A DNA stretch of 24,869 bases from UBA1738 sp045577675 (GTDB lineage Bacteria; Bacillota; Clostridia; UBA1381). Below are positions 15,683 to 23,384 of this stretch, piece after piece. The number at the start of each line of letters is the position of its first letter. Within the stretch, counting starts at the first letter, position 1. The stretch lies in contig JAZNIV010000058.1 in NCBI GenBank assembly GCA_045577675.1, positions 1 through 24,869 of the forward strand, read 5' to 3'. The notes beneath the pieces were generated by a model, which saw nothing but the letters and a program-made list of their open reading frames with translations, was not told the DNA's origin and ran no database searches. The position numbers and the translations under genes are program-made.

Positions 15683-16480
15683 ATGTATAAAATTTTAGAT
15701 GCACACTGTCACATTTATCCTGACAAAATTGCAGAAAAAGCATCACAGGCAACAGGAGCATTCTATGATATAGAAATGAGTATGGACGGTAAGGTTTCTA
15801 CTCTGATTAAAGAGGGCAAAACGGCGGGATTTACACATTTTCTTGTGCAGTCTGTAGCTACAACACCCAGGCAGGTTTCAAGCATTAACAGATTCATCGC
15901 AGAATGTGTGGAGAAAAGTGATGGCAGAATGACCGGCTTTGGAACTATGCATCCGGATTGTGAGGATAAGGAATCGGCTTTTAAGGAGCTTATAGAGCTT
16001 GGGCTTAAGGGGATTAAGCTTCATCCCGATATTCAGGGCTTTAAGATTGATGACTACAGAATGCTTAAAATTTACGAGCTGTGTGAAAAATACAGCCTGC
16101 CGGTTTTGATGCATTGCGGTGACTCACGTTATGACAATTCTAATCCAAACAGAATTGTGCCTATTATGGATATTTACAGCAATTTGGTTATGATTGGGGC
16201 GCACTTTGGCGGTTATTCTGTGTGGGAGGATGCAGTGGAAAGGCTCTCCGGATATAAGAATTTTTATGTGGATACATCTTCGTCATTATTTAAGGTATCA
16301 CCTGTGACTGCAAAAAAATATATTGATGCCTACGGTGCGGATAAGGTTTTATTCGGGACAGACTATCCTATGTGGAATCCAAAAGAAGAGCTTGACAGGT
16401 TTATGGAAATTGAGCTGACGGACGAGGAAAGACAGAAAATCCTTTATGACAATGCAGCAAAGCTTTTGGGGATTTTGTGA
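15683..16480 (+). CDS. Amidohydrolase-family TIM-barrel hydrolase/decarboxylase
   Basis: A 265-residue member of the amidohydrolase 2 (ACMSD-like) family, metal-dependent TIM-barrel enzymes that hydrolyse or decarboxylate carboxylic acids. Metal-site motifs are DAHCHIYP at the N-terminus, KLHPDIQGF near 113, LMHCGDSRY near 146, IGAHFGGYS near 170 and FGTDYPMWNP near 213, where the Asp is the usual catalytic residue. No signal peptide is seen, so it is cytoplasmic. It starts 15 bases after ilvE with an AAAGGAC site and is followed by a strong terminator, making it the last gene of the operon. Substrate unknown; a role on a 2-oxoacid or CoA-derived intermediate of the same pathway is possible. 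Confidence 0.85.
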   Translation: MYKILDAHCHIYPDKIAEKASQATGAFYDIEMSMDGKVSTLIKEGKTAGFTHFLVQSVATTPRQVSSINRFIAECVEKSDGRMTGFGTMHPDCEDKESAFKELIELGLKGIKLHPDIQGFKIDDYRMLKIYELCEKYSLPVLMHCGDSRYDNSNPNRIVPIMDIYSNLVMIGAHFGGYSVWEDAVERLSGYKNFYVDTSSSLFKVSPVTAKKYIDAYGADKVLFGTDYPMWNPKEELDRFMEIELTDEERQKILYDNAAKLLGIL

Positions 16481-16524
16481 TTTAAACCGACGGCATCTAT
16501 AAAAAGTATAGAAAATTCCAATAG

Positions 16525-16557
16525 AAAACGGAGATTGAAAAATCAGTCTCCGTTTTT
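16525..16557. terminator. Bidirectional terminator between the amidohydrolase and spoVT
   Basis: A 14-pair stem (16525-16538 with 16543-16556, core ACGGAGA/TCTCCGT, one wobble) closes an AAAA loop. It is flanked by T-runs on both strands. It ends both convergent units. Confidence 0.9.
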
Positions 16558-16563
16558 GTATAT

Positions 16564-17100
16564 TTAGCCTTCCATATGTCTGCCGAGAAAGTTTGCAGCA
16601 GCTTCTGCAAGCTTTACTTCGGTTTCAGTAGGATCTGAATCCTTCATTATGAAGATTACAGAACCGATTGTGTCACCTTCCGAGACTATAGGAACAACCA
16701 CGCCTGCATTATACTGGTCAACACCCTCTGCAACCGAAAGTCCTTGGTCAAAGCCCTGTGATTTAAAGGATTCCTTTTCGCTCATAAGGTTTTCAATATC
16801 TGAGCTGACTCTTTTTTCCAAAAGCTCTTTTTTTGAAACACCTGAAACTGCTATTATATTATCACGGTCTGTGATTAAAGTAGGAATACCTGCTGTTTTG
16901 TTAAGTGATTCTGCATAAGTTATAGCAAAATCGCCAAGCTCGCCGATAGGTGAATATTTTTTAAAGATTACTTCTCCGTCCTTTTCGGTAAATATTTCCA
17001 GCGGGTCTCCCTCGCGTATACGCATTGTGCGGCGTATTTCTTTAGGGATAACAACTCGTCCCAAATCATCAATTCTTCTTACAATTCCTGTTGCTTTCAT
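16564..17100 (-). CDS. spoVT: Stage V sporulation protein T (AbrB-family regulator)
   Basis: SpoVT is a DNA-binding regulator active in the forespore during late sporulation. The 178-residue length matches the family. Residues 1-50 form the swapped-hairpin AbrB domain (MKATGIVRRIDDLGRVVIPK, then IREGDPLEIF). Residues 56-178 form a GAF-like domain (FAITYAESLNKTAGIPTLIT, GVVVPIVSEGDTIGSVIF). It is the best evidence that the organism sporulates. The ribosome site is poor: only GGA lies eight bases before the ATG, with AAAGG further away. That site overlaps the 3' arm of a predicted RNA structure, suggesting control of translation. Confidence 0.95.
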   Translation of the reverse strand: MKATGIVRRIDDLGRVVIPKEIRRTMRIREGDPLEIFTEKDGEVIFKKYSPIGELGDFAITYAESLNKTAGIPTLITDRDNIIAVSGVSKKELLEKRVSSDIENLMSEKESFKSQGFDQGLSVAEGVDQYNAGVVVPIVSEGDTIGSVIFIMKDSDPTETEVKLAEAAANFLGRHMEG

Positions 17101-17110
17101 ATATAAATTC

Positions 17111-17204
17111 CATTACCTTTCTGCTCACGGAGGTTTAGAAAAAATTTCCGCCTTATCCGTGAGCCGATAAGGCGTTAAATGCGGTAATGCCCAAAAAACG
17201 GGCA
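17111..17204 (-). ncRNA. Structured leader of spoVT with predicted pseudoknot (candidate riboregulator)
   Basis: Read on the minus strand, an outer stem P1 pairs CATTACC (17189-17183) with GGTAATG (17117-17111). Inside it, P2 pairs CGCCTTATC (17174-17166) with GATAAGGCG (17157-17149) in nine perfect pairs with an eight-base loop. The loop bases GCTCACG (17164-17158) are fully complementary to CGTGAGC (17129-17123), forming a pseudoknot of seven to eight pairs. A further TGCCC/GGGCA hairpin (17204-17188) overlaps the 5' arm of P1. The 3' arm of P1 covers the weak spoVT ribosome site. I do not recognise it as a known riboswitch class; conservation is untested. Confidence 0.6.
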
Positions 17205-17206
17205 GA

Positions 17207-17237
17207 ATAATACTTTTTAGCTTAAATTTTTTGTCTA
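17207..17237 (-). promoter_or_regulatory. Weak candidate promoter of spoVT
   Basis: TATTAT (17212-17207) is 19 bases from TAGACA (17237-17232) on the minus strand, giving a start near 17200, at the beginning of the structured leader. The long spacing makes it doubtful. A forespore sigma factor may be used instead, but no clear sigma-G site was seen. The remaining roughly 110 bases up to the tRNA terminator are A+T-rich with nothing else recognised. Confidence 0.35.
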
Positions 17238-17342
17238 AAAATTTGTTATGTAGTCATATTATTTGTTATTACAAGAAATTTATTCTACATTTTTTAGCAT
17301 AAAACAGAAGAAAAATTAAAAATAAGTATGTAATTTAAGAAA

Positions 17343-17370
17343 CAAAAAAAGCACTTCCGTAGAAGTGCTT
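17343..17370 (-). terminator. Terminator of tRNA-Gly
   Basis: AAGCACTTC (17349-17357) and GAAGTGCTT (17362-17370) form a nine-pair stem with a four-base loop. On the minus strand a T-run follows directly after the tRNA 3' end. Confidence 0.92.
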
Positions 17371-17371
17371 C

Positions 17372-17446
17372 TGGAGCGGAAGACGAGATTCGAACTCGCG
17401 ACGTTCACCTTGGCAAGGTGACGCTCTACCACTGAGCCACTCCCGC
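17372..17446 (-). tRNA. tRNA-Gly, anticodon GCC, CCA encoded
   Basis: On the minus strand the gene starts GCGGGAG and ends CTTCCGC plus TCCA. The acceptor stem has seven pairs, one of them G-U. The D-loop region reads TGGCTCAGTGGTAGAGC, the anticodon arm is CACCT-TTGCCAA-type with anticodon GCC, and the T-arm contains GTTCGAATC. It is 75 nt with the CCA end and decodes GGC/GGU glycine codons. It stands alone with its own promoter and terminator. Confidence 0.97.
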
Positions 17447-17459
17447 ATGTGCATTAACA

Positions 17460-17488
17460 ATTATAGCAGATAAAACCTGATTTGTCAA
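17460..17488 (-). promoter_or_regulatory. Consensus sigma-A promoter of tRNA-Gly
   Basis: TTGACA (17488-17483) and TATAAT (17465-17460) are 17 bases apart on the minus strand, both hexamers perfect. The start is near 17453, a few bases before the mature tRNA. Confidence 0.93.
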
Positions 17489-17521
17489 TACTTTTTTTAT
17501 AGAAATAAAAAAATATTTAAC

Positions 17522-17550
17522 TTGAAAAAAGGAGTGAAAAAGTATACAAT
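17522..17550 (+). promoter_or_regulatory. Sigma-A promoter of polC
   Basis: TTGAAA (17522-17527) and TACAAT (17545-17550) are 17 bases apart. The start is expected near 17557 and the GGGAG ribosome site follows at 17571. Confidence 0.8.
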
Positions 17551-17583
17551 ATATAGTAGAGTGTTATAAAGGGAGAAAGAAAA

Positions 17584-20500
17584 ATGAAGCCTGTTATTGG
17601 TTCGGTTTTTCCGTGGACAAAGGGTACGGAAATTGCCGATAAGCATATAGAAAAAATGAAAATATCCAAGCATCTTCGAAAATTACAGCTTATACTTTCA
17701 GAGGATATTGCAGAAGATGTAAAAAAGGAAGCAGAAAAGCTTTTTGCCGAGCATCTGCATCTTAATCGTGTTTCTATAAAAAAAGCGGAGCCTGAGGATG
17801 TTTTGAAGGAGTCTGAGGCCTTTGAATTTGGAGAAAATCCTGTAGGTCAAGGAAAGGTTTTAAAGAAGAAGGTTATAAGAGACCTTGGAAAGGCACACTC
17901 AGAAGGAATTATCTATGGAAGTGCAATCCGCTCCGACCTTGTTCCTATTTCATCTATTGACGAAAATTCTACCGTTGTATGCTTTGAAGGTATAGTTTTC
18001 GGTGCTGAAATAAAGGATATAAAAAGTAAAAAGAGCGGAAAAGAATTTCATCTTGTAATGCTGGATGTGACCGACTTTGAGGATTCAGTTTCGGTACAGT
18101 TTTTTATAGAAATTAATGAGGAAAACGAAGAAAAATTTGCAGAGGTTCAGAAGGCTTTTGGCGGTGTTAATAAAAAAGTATCAAAAAACGGACTAAAAGC
18201 CGGAGTATATGTTGCTATTAAAGGAAAAGCACAGTACAATGAATATGCAAAAGAGGTTGTTGTAATGGCAAACTCTGTTTGTTATGCCCAGCCGCCGGCA
18301 GAAAAGCAGGATAATGCTGAAAAAAAACGTGTGGAGCTGCACCTTCATACACAGATGTCACAGATGGATGCAGTTTCCTCTGCCGCAGCTTTAATTAACC
18401 GTGCGGTATCATGGGGGCATACGGCTATTGCAATTACCGACCATGGTGTTGTGCAGTCCTATCCTGACGCACTTCATGCATCTGATAATAATGAAAAAAT
18501 AAAGGTGATTTACGGCGTTGAGGGTTATTTAGTTGACGATGCTGCAAAAATTACCGAGGGTGAAACAGATATGACCGCAGACGGAAAATTTGTGGTTTTT
18601 GATATTGAAACAACGGGACTTTCAAAGGATAAGGATGAAATTACGGAAATCGGTGCGGTTAAGGTGGAAAACGGCGAGATTACAGAGCGTTGGGGAACCT
18701 TTGTAAACCCCGGAAGGCCTATTCCGCCTAAAATTGTAGAGCTTACGTCAATTACCGATGATATGGTTAAAGATGCACCCAAAATAGGAGAAGTGCTGCC
18801 TGAATTTTTTGAGTTTTGTAAAGATTCTGTGCTGGTTGCACATAATGCGAAGTTTGACACCGGCTTTATTAAGGTAGCAGCTGCGAAGAATAATATTGAA
18901 TATAGCTTTGCACATCTTGACACACTGCTCCTTGCAAAATGCCTATATCCCGACTTGGGAAATTATAAGCTGAATAATCTTTCAAAGCATTTAAATATTG
19001 TTCTGGAAAATCATCACAGAGCCGTTGACGATGCAAAAGCAACAGCCGATATTTTTGTAAAAATGCTTGCGGAACTAAAGGATAGCGGAAAAGAAAATAT
19101 AAGCGAGCTAAACAGCCATTTTGACCTTCGTGGAGCGGCAAAAAGGAATAAGGCAAATCATATTATCCTGCTTGCGAAAAACCTGAAGGGAATAAGAAAT
19201 ATTTATGAGATGGTTTCAAAATCTCACCTTGAATATTTTTTCAGAACCCCGAGGCTTCCGAGGAGCTTGATTGAGGAAAAACGAGAAGGATTAATCATAG
19301 GCTCTGCTTGCGAGGCGGGCGAGCTTTTCCGTGCTGTTGTTTCAAAGGCACCGGAGGCTGAAATAGAGAAAATTGTAAATTTTTACGATTACCTTGAAAT
19401 ACAGCCAATCGGAAATAATGCATATATGAAGCTGTCAGACGAATTTCCGGACGTGAATACCGACGAAGATTTACAGAATTTAAACAGACAGATTGTAGCC
19501 TTGGGAGAAAAGTACAATAAGCCGGTTGTGGCAACCTGCGACGTGCATTTTCTTGACCCTGAGGGTGCAAGCTACCGTAAAATTTTAATGAATTACAAGG
19601 GATTTTCCGATGCAGATAATCAGGCACCCTTGTATTTTCGGACAACTGAGGAAATGCTTGAAGAATTTGCGTATCTCGGTGATGAAAAAGCCTATGAGGT
19701 TGTCGTTACAAATACCAATCTGATTGCGGATATGGTGGAAAAGGTTCGCCCGATTCCTACCGAAAAATGTCCGCCGGTGGTTGAAGGGGCGAAAGAGGGG
19801 ATAGTAAACGATTCACTTGCAAAGGCAAAGGAAATCTATGGCGACCCGCTTCCTGATGTGGTTCAGGCAAGACTTGACAAAGAGCTTTATTCGATTACAA
19901 CCTACGGCTTTTCAGTTATGTACCGTATTGCACAGGAGCTTGTAAGAAAGTCGCTTGCCGACGGTTATCTTGTAGGCTCAAGAGGCTCGGTAGGTTCGTC
20001 TTTTGTTGCATTTTTGTCGGATATTACCGAGGTTAATTCTCTTCCGGCACACTATATCTGCCCGAATTGTAAAAACTTTGAGCTGGTAGGCAGCGATACC
20101 GGTATTTCAGGCTGCGACCTTCCCGATAAGGTTTGCCCGAAATGCGGAACGGAGTATAAAAAGGACGGACATGATATTCCTTTTGAAACCTTTCTTGGTT
20201 TTAATGGCGATAAGGAGCCGGATATTGACCTTAACTTCTCGGGTGAATATCAGCCGACTATACATAAATATACCGAGACATTTTTTGGTGAAGGGTATGT
20301 TTTCCGTGCCGGAACAATCGGTACTGTTGCGGAAAAAACAGCCTTTGGTTATGTTAAAAAGTATGCCGAGGAACGGGGAATACATATAAGAAATGCGGAA
20401 ATGAAGAGGCTCGCTGCCGGCTGCGTTGGCGTAAAAAGAACATCAGGTCAACATCCGGGCGGAATAATTGTCGTTCCGTACACAAATGATATTCACGAAT

Positions 20501-21648
20501 TTTGTCCTGTTCAGCATCCTGCCGATGATGTAAAATCAAGCATTATAACTACGCATTTTGATTACCATTCAATTGACCAGAATCTTCTGAAGCTTGATGA
20601 GCTTGGACACGACGACCCGACGGTTATCAGAATGCTTGAGGATTTGACAGGTCTTGATGCCAAAACAATTCCTTTGGGCGACGAAAAAACCCTGAGCTTG
20701 TTTACATCAAACGAGGCACTTAACATAAAGGACGGCGAGGACATAGGAACATCGCTTGGAACATATGGTGTTCCGGAGTTTGGTACAAAGTTTGTGCGGC
20801 AGATGCTTGAGGATACTAAGCCTACAAAGTTTTCCGAGCTTGTGAGAATTTCCGGTCTTTCCCATGGTACCGACGTGTGGCTCGGTAATGCACAGGAGCT
20901 TATAAGGCAAGGACTTTGCGACCTGTCTCACTCAATTTGTGCACGTGACGATATTATGATTTATCTGATTGCCTGCGGTGTTGAGGCTCATCATGCGTTT
21001 AAGATAATGGAGGCAGTTCGTAAGGGGAAGGGACTAAAGCCTGAGGACGAAGAGGCAATGAAAAATGCAGGAGTTCCCCAGTGGTATATGGATTCGTGTA
21101 AAAAAATCAAGTATATGTTCCCTAAAGCCCATGCTGTTGCATATGTAACTATGGCTTTTAGAATAGCATACTTTAAGGTTTATTATCCCGAAGCGTTTTA
21201 TATAGCATATTTTTCGGTTCGTGCCGATGATTTTGATGCGTCAATAATGACTAAGGGAATAGGCGTGGCACGAAAAGCCATTGAAGATTTAAAGGAAAAG
21301 AAGAATAACGGAACAATTTCCCCAAAGGAAGAAAATCTTGTGCCGATACTGGAAATTTGTGTCGAGATGTATGCAAGAGGAGTTGGATTTATTCCTATTG
21401 ACCTTTATAAGTCTGAGGCAACTAAGTTTTTGCCTACTCCTGACGGAATTCTTCCACCGCTTAATGCACTTCCCGGCATGGGCGACAACGCTGCAAAGGC
21501 AATTGTTGAAGCACGTAAGGAGGGCGAGTTTAAGACGATTGAGGAATTCAGAATAAGAACCGGTGCGACAAAGACGATAATTGATATGCTGGTGGAAGAG
21601 GGGTGCTTAAATCTCCCTGAAAAGGATCAGGTATCATTATTTGACTAA
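17584..21648 (+). CDS. polC: DNA polymerase III alpha subunit, Gram-positive type (PolC)
   Basis: PolC is the replicative DNA polymerase of low-GC Gram-positives, with built-in 3'-5' proofreading. It has 1354 residues. In order: a short N-terminal part and OB-fold (about 100-235), the PHP domain starting VELHLHTQMSQMDA at about 250 and interrupted by the DEDD exonuclease (FVVFDIETTG at 335, HNAKFDTGF, HRAVDDAKATADIF near 480). Then the zinc-binding cysteines CPNC...CPKC at about 825-855 and the palm catalytic motif EPDIDLNFSGEYQ at about 878. VKRTSGQHPGGIIV follows, then the helix-hairpin-helix LPGMGDNAAKAIVEA at about 1295. It ends in the short sliding-clamp-binding tail QVSLFD. It seems 80-odd residues shorter at the N-terminus than Bacillus PolC. 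GGGAG and a promoter fix the start. Confidence 0.97.
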   Translation: MKPVIGSVFPWTKGTEIADKHIEKMKISKHLRKLQLILSEDIAEDVKKEAEKLFAEHLHLNRVSIKKAEPEDVLKESEAFEFGENPVGQGKVLKKKVIRDLGKAHSEGIIYGSAIRSDLVPISSIDENSTVVCFEGIVFGAEIKDIKSKKSGKEFHLVMLDVTDFEDSVSVQFFIEINEENEEKFAEVQKAFGGVNKKVSKNGLKAGVYVAIKGKAQYNEYAKEVVVMANSVCYAQPPAEKQDNAEKKRVELHLHTQMSQMDAVSSAAALINRAVSWGHTAIAITDHGVVQSYPDALHASDNNEKIKVIYGVEGYLVDDAAKITEGETDMTADGKFVVFDIETTGLSKDKDEITEIGAVKVENGEITERWGTFVNPGRPIPPKIVELTSITDDMVKDAPKIGEVLPEFFEFCKDSVLVAHNAKFDTGFIKVAAAKNNIEYSFAHLDTLLLAKCLYPDLGNYKLNNLSKHLNIVLENHHRAVDDAKATADIFVKMLAELKDSGKENISELNSHFDLRGAAKRNKANHIILLAKNLKGIRNIYEMVSKSHLEYFFRTPRLPRSLIEEKREGLIIGSACEAGELFRAVVSKAPEAEIEKIVNFYDYLEIQPIGNNAYMKLSDEFPDVNTDEDLQNLNRQIVALGEKYNKPVVATCDVHFLDPEGASYRKILMNYKGFSDADNQAPLYFRTTEEMLEEFAYLGDEKAYEVVVTNTNLIADMVEKVRPIPTEKCPPVVEGAKEGIVNDSLAKAKEIYGDPLPDVVQARLDKELYSITTYGFSVMYRIAQELVRKSLADGYLVGSRGSVGSSFVAFLSDITEVNSLPAHYICPNCKNFELVGSDTGISGCDLPDKVCPKCGTEYKKDGHDIPFETFLGFNGDKEPDIDLNFSGEYQPTIHKYTETFFGEGYVFRAGTIGTVAEKTAFGYVKKYAEERGIHIRNAEMKRLAAGCVGVKRTSGQHPGGIIVVPYTNDIHEFCPVQHPADDVKSSIITTHFDYHSIDQNLLKLDELGHDDPTVIRMLEDLTGLDAKTIPLGDEKTLSLFTSNEALNIKDGEDIGTSLGTYGVPEFGTKFVRQMLEDTKPTKFSELVRISGLSHGTDVWLGNAQELIRQGLCDLSHSICARDDIMIYLIACGVEAHHAFKIMEAVRKGKGLKPEDEEAMKNAGVPQWYMDSCKKIKYMFPKAHAVAYVTMAFRIAYFKVYYPEAFYIAYFSVRADDFDASIMTKGIGVARKAIEDLKEKKNNGTISPKEENLVPILEICVEMYARGVGFIPIDLYKSEATKFLPTPDGILPPLNALPGMGDNAAKAIVEARKEGEFKTIEEFRIRTGATKTIIDMLVEEGCLNLPEKDQVSLFD

Positions 21649-21740
21649 AAAATCGTATTATTGCATGCCTGAAAAAGGCTATAAAAAGAGGCTGTAAAAA
21701 AACACAGTTCCTTTTTTGGGGATAGGAAAAATTGTTTGGA

Positions 21741-21819
21741 ATGGATAAAACGAGCCAAGGCTTTGCCTTGGGTTACCCGATGACGTACGCGTGTACGCCT
21801 GGTGGCTCGTTTTATTCAT
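21741..21819. repeat. 79-bp palindromic multi-hairpin element
   Basis: The ends 21741-21756 and 21804-21819 are complementary over 16 positions with one mismatch (core AAAACGAGCC/GGCTCGTTTT). Inside lie three smaller hairpins: AAGGC-TTT-GCCTT (21757-21769), GGG-TTA-CCC (21770-21778) and CGTAC-GCGT-GTACG (21784-21797). The whole can fold like a cloverleaf on either strand. It is clearly richer in G+C than its surroundings. It could be a REP/MITE-type repeat and may also act as a terminator for polC. Confidence 0.7.
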
Positions 21820-21831
21820 AGCAAAAAGGCA

Positions 21832-21870
21832 TAAAAATAGAGAAATCTCTGTTCTTTTGAGATTTCTCTA
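21832..21870 (-). terminator. Terminator of gdhA
   Basis: A perfect 12-pair stem (21838-21849 with 21859-21870) with a nine-base loop is followed on the minus strand by ATTTTTA. It lies about 95 bases after the gdhA stop, inside the MITE-like segment. Confidence 0.75.
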
Positions 21871-21965
21871 CCTTACTTAATCAAAAGTCAGGCCTGTAAA
21901 AGTTCTATGTTGTCGCCTTTTTGCACTCCAGACTATTTTTACATCCCCTTTAAATGCTAAATTAA

Positions 21966-23312
21966 TCAAACGCAACCCTGAGCCTTCATAGCTTCAGCAA
22001 CCTTTAAGAAGCCTGCAATGTTTGCACCTGCAACGAGGTCATCACCAAGGCCATATTCATTAGCTGCCTTAACTGAGCTTTCAAAGATGTTCTTCATAAT
22101 TGTTTTAAGCTTTTCGTCAACTTCTTCAGCTTCCCATGAGTAACGCATTGAGTTCTGAGACATTTCAAGACCTGAAACAGCAACCCCGCCTGCGTTAACA
22201 GCCTTTGAAGGAGCAACAATTACGCCCTTTGACTTAAGGTATGCAACTGCCTCGTTTGTTGTAGGCATATTTGAAACCTCAACGTAGTACTTAATGCCGT
22301 TTGCAACAATCTTTTCAGCTTCAGGCATATCAACCTCATTCTGAGTAGCACAAGGCATAATGATGTCAACCTTTGTACCCCATGGCTTTTCGCCTGCGAA
22401 GAACGGAACGCCAAACTTATCAGCATAATCCTGAACTCTGTTGCGGCAGGAAGCACGCATTTCAAGCAGGAAGTTGATTTTTTCTTCTGTTGTAATACCT
22501 TCTTCGTCGTATATGTAACCATCAGGGCCTGACAGAGTAACAACCTTACCGCCAAGCTCTGTAACCTTCTTAACAGTACCCCATGCAACGTTACCGAAAC
22601 CGGAAATAGCAAAGGTCTTGCCCTTAATATCGTCGCCAAAGTGCTTAAGCATTTCTACTGTGTAGTAAACAGCACCATAGCCTGTAGCCTCAGGACGGAT
22701 TAATGAGCCGCCGTATGAAATGCCCTTACCTGTTAAAACGCCTGTAAATTCATTTTTAAGTCTTTTATACTGACCGAATAAGTAACCGATTTCACGTGCA
22801 CCAACACCGATGTCACCGGCAGGAACGTCAAGGTCAGGACCGATATGTCTGTAAAGCTCTGTCATAAAGCTCTGGCAGAAACGCATAACTTCAGCATCAG
22901 ACTTACCCTGTGGGTTAAAGTCACTTCCGCCTTTGCCGCCGCCCATAGGGAGTGATGTAAGGCTGTTTTTAAATGTCTGCTCAAAGCCGAGGAATTTAAT
23001 TATACCTGAATAAACATTAGGAGCAAATCTGAGTCCGCCCTTATATGGTCCGATAGCTGAGTTAAACTGAACTCTAAAGCCTCTGTTTACCTGTACCTTG
23101 CCGTTGTCGTCAACCCAAGGAACACGGAAAGTAATCTGTCTTTCAGGCTCAACCATTCTGTCGATAACACCTGCCTCAACAAGGTCAGGTCTCTGCTCAA
23201 CAACCGGTTCAATAGTTTCCAATACTTCAGTAACGGTCTGAATAAATTCAGGCTCGCCTGCATTTCTTTTCTTGACATTCTCAAGAACATCAATTAAGTA
23301 CTGATTTTTCAT
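21966..23312 (-). CDS. gdhA: NADP-type glutamate dehydrogenase (hexameric, GdhA)
   Basis: GdhA makes glutamate from 2-oxoglutarate and ammonia, usually with NADPH in this subfamily. The 448-residue size is that of the small hexameric class. Motifs include IGPYKGGLRFAPNVYSGIIK, the catalytic lysine region LPMGGGKGGSDFNPQGKSD (about 120-138), DVPAGDIGVGAREIGYLFGQ, the Rossmann loop FAISGFGNVAWG (about 230-241), and NAGGVAVSGLEMSQNS. A start at 23336 is possible in frame, but GGAGGT lies between the two and seven bases before 23312, so 23312 is used. It stands alone, with its own promoter and a leader containing a terminator-like hairpin. Coenzyme choice is inferred from the subfamily. Confidence 0.95.
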   Translation of the reverse strand: MKNQYLIDVLENVKKRNAGEPEFIQTVTEVLETIEPVVEQRPDLVEAGVIDRMVEPERQITFRVPWVDDNGKVQVNRGFRVQFNSAIGPYKGGLRFAPNVYSGIIKFLGFEQTFKNSLTSLPMGGGKGGSDFNPQGKSDAEVMRFCQSFMTELYRHIGPDLDVPAGDIGVGAREIGYLFGQYKRLKNEFTGVLTGKGISYGGSLIRPEATGYGAVYYTVEMLKHFGDDIKGKTFAISGFGNVAWGTVKKVTELGGKVVTLSGPDGYIYDEEGITTEEKINFLLEMRASCRNRVQDYADKFGVPFFAGEKPWGTKVDIIMPCATQNEVDMPEAEKIVANGIKYYVEVSNMPTTNEAVAYLKSKGVIVAPSKAVNAGGVAVSGLEMSQNSMRYSWEAEEVDEKLKTIMKNIFESSVKAANEYGLGDDLVAGANIAGFLKVAEAMKAQGCV

Positions 23313-23334
23313 AATAACAACCTCCAATGTTCTC

Positions 23335-23371
23335 AAAAAAGCATACCAGACATGCCGCTTAGTATGCTTTT
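23335..23371 (-). terminator. Leader hairpin of gdhA, possible attenuator
   Basis: On the minus strand AAAAGCATAC (23371-23362) pairs with GTATGCTTTT (23346-23337) around a 15-base loop, and the T-run continues to 23335. It sits between the gdhA promoter and its ribosome site, about 25 bases before the start codon. If it terminates, gdhA would need antitermination. It could instead protect the mRNA 5' end. Confidence 0.65.
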
Positions 23372-23384
23372 GCTTAATAAGAAT

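Larger units (their letters stand above)
21685..21951. mobile_element. Noncoding MITE-like segment with imperfect terminal inverted repeats
   Basis: The gap between polC and gdhA holds no gene. Its ends, AAAGAGGCTGTAAAAA (21685-21700) and TTTTTACATCCCCTTT (21936-21951), are inverted repeats with 14 of 16 positions matching; GGCTGTAAAAA resembles the ends of several insertion sequence families. Between them lie a 79-bp multi-hairpin palindrome, a 12-pair hairpin, and a second 10-bp inverted pair GCAAAAAGGC/GCCTTTTTGC (21821-21830, 21915-21924). No target duplication was found. Copy number in the genome is the key unknown. Confidence 0.4.

Noticed and set aside
17111..17204. Known riboswitch classes (THF, ZTP, fluoride, c-di-GMP, preQ1) for the spoVT leader
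   Set aside because: From memory none of their conserved core motifs appears, so it is reported only as an unassigned structured RNA.
18525..18923. Minus-strand open frame of 132 codons inside polC
   Set aside because: It is antisense to the exonuclease domain and is a by-product of the codon pattern of polC.
23313..23336. Longer gdhA start adding eight residues
   Set aside because: The GGAGGT ribosome site would lie inside the coding region; the start at 23312 has ideal spacing.
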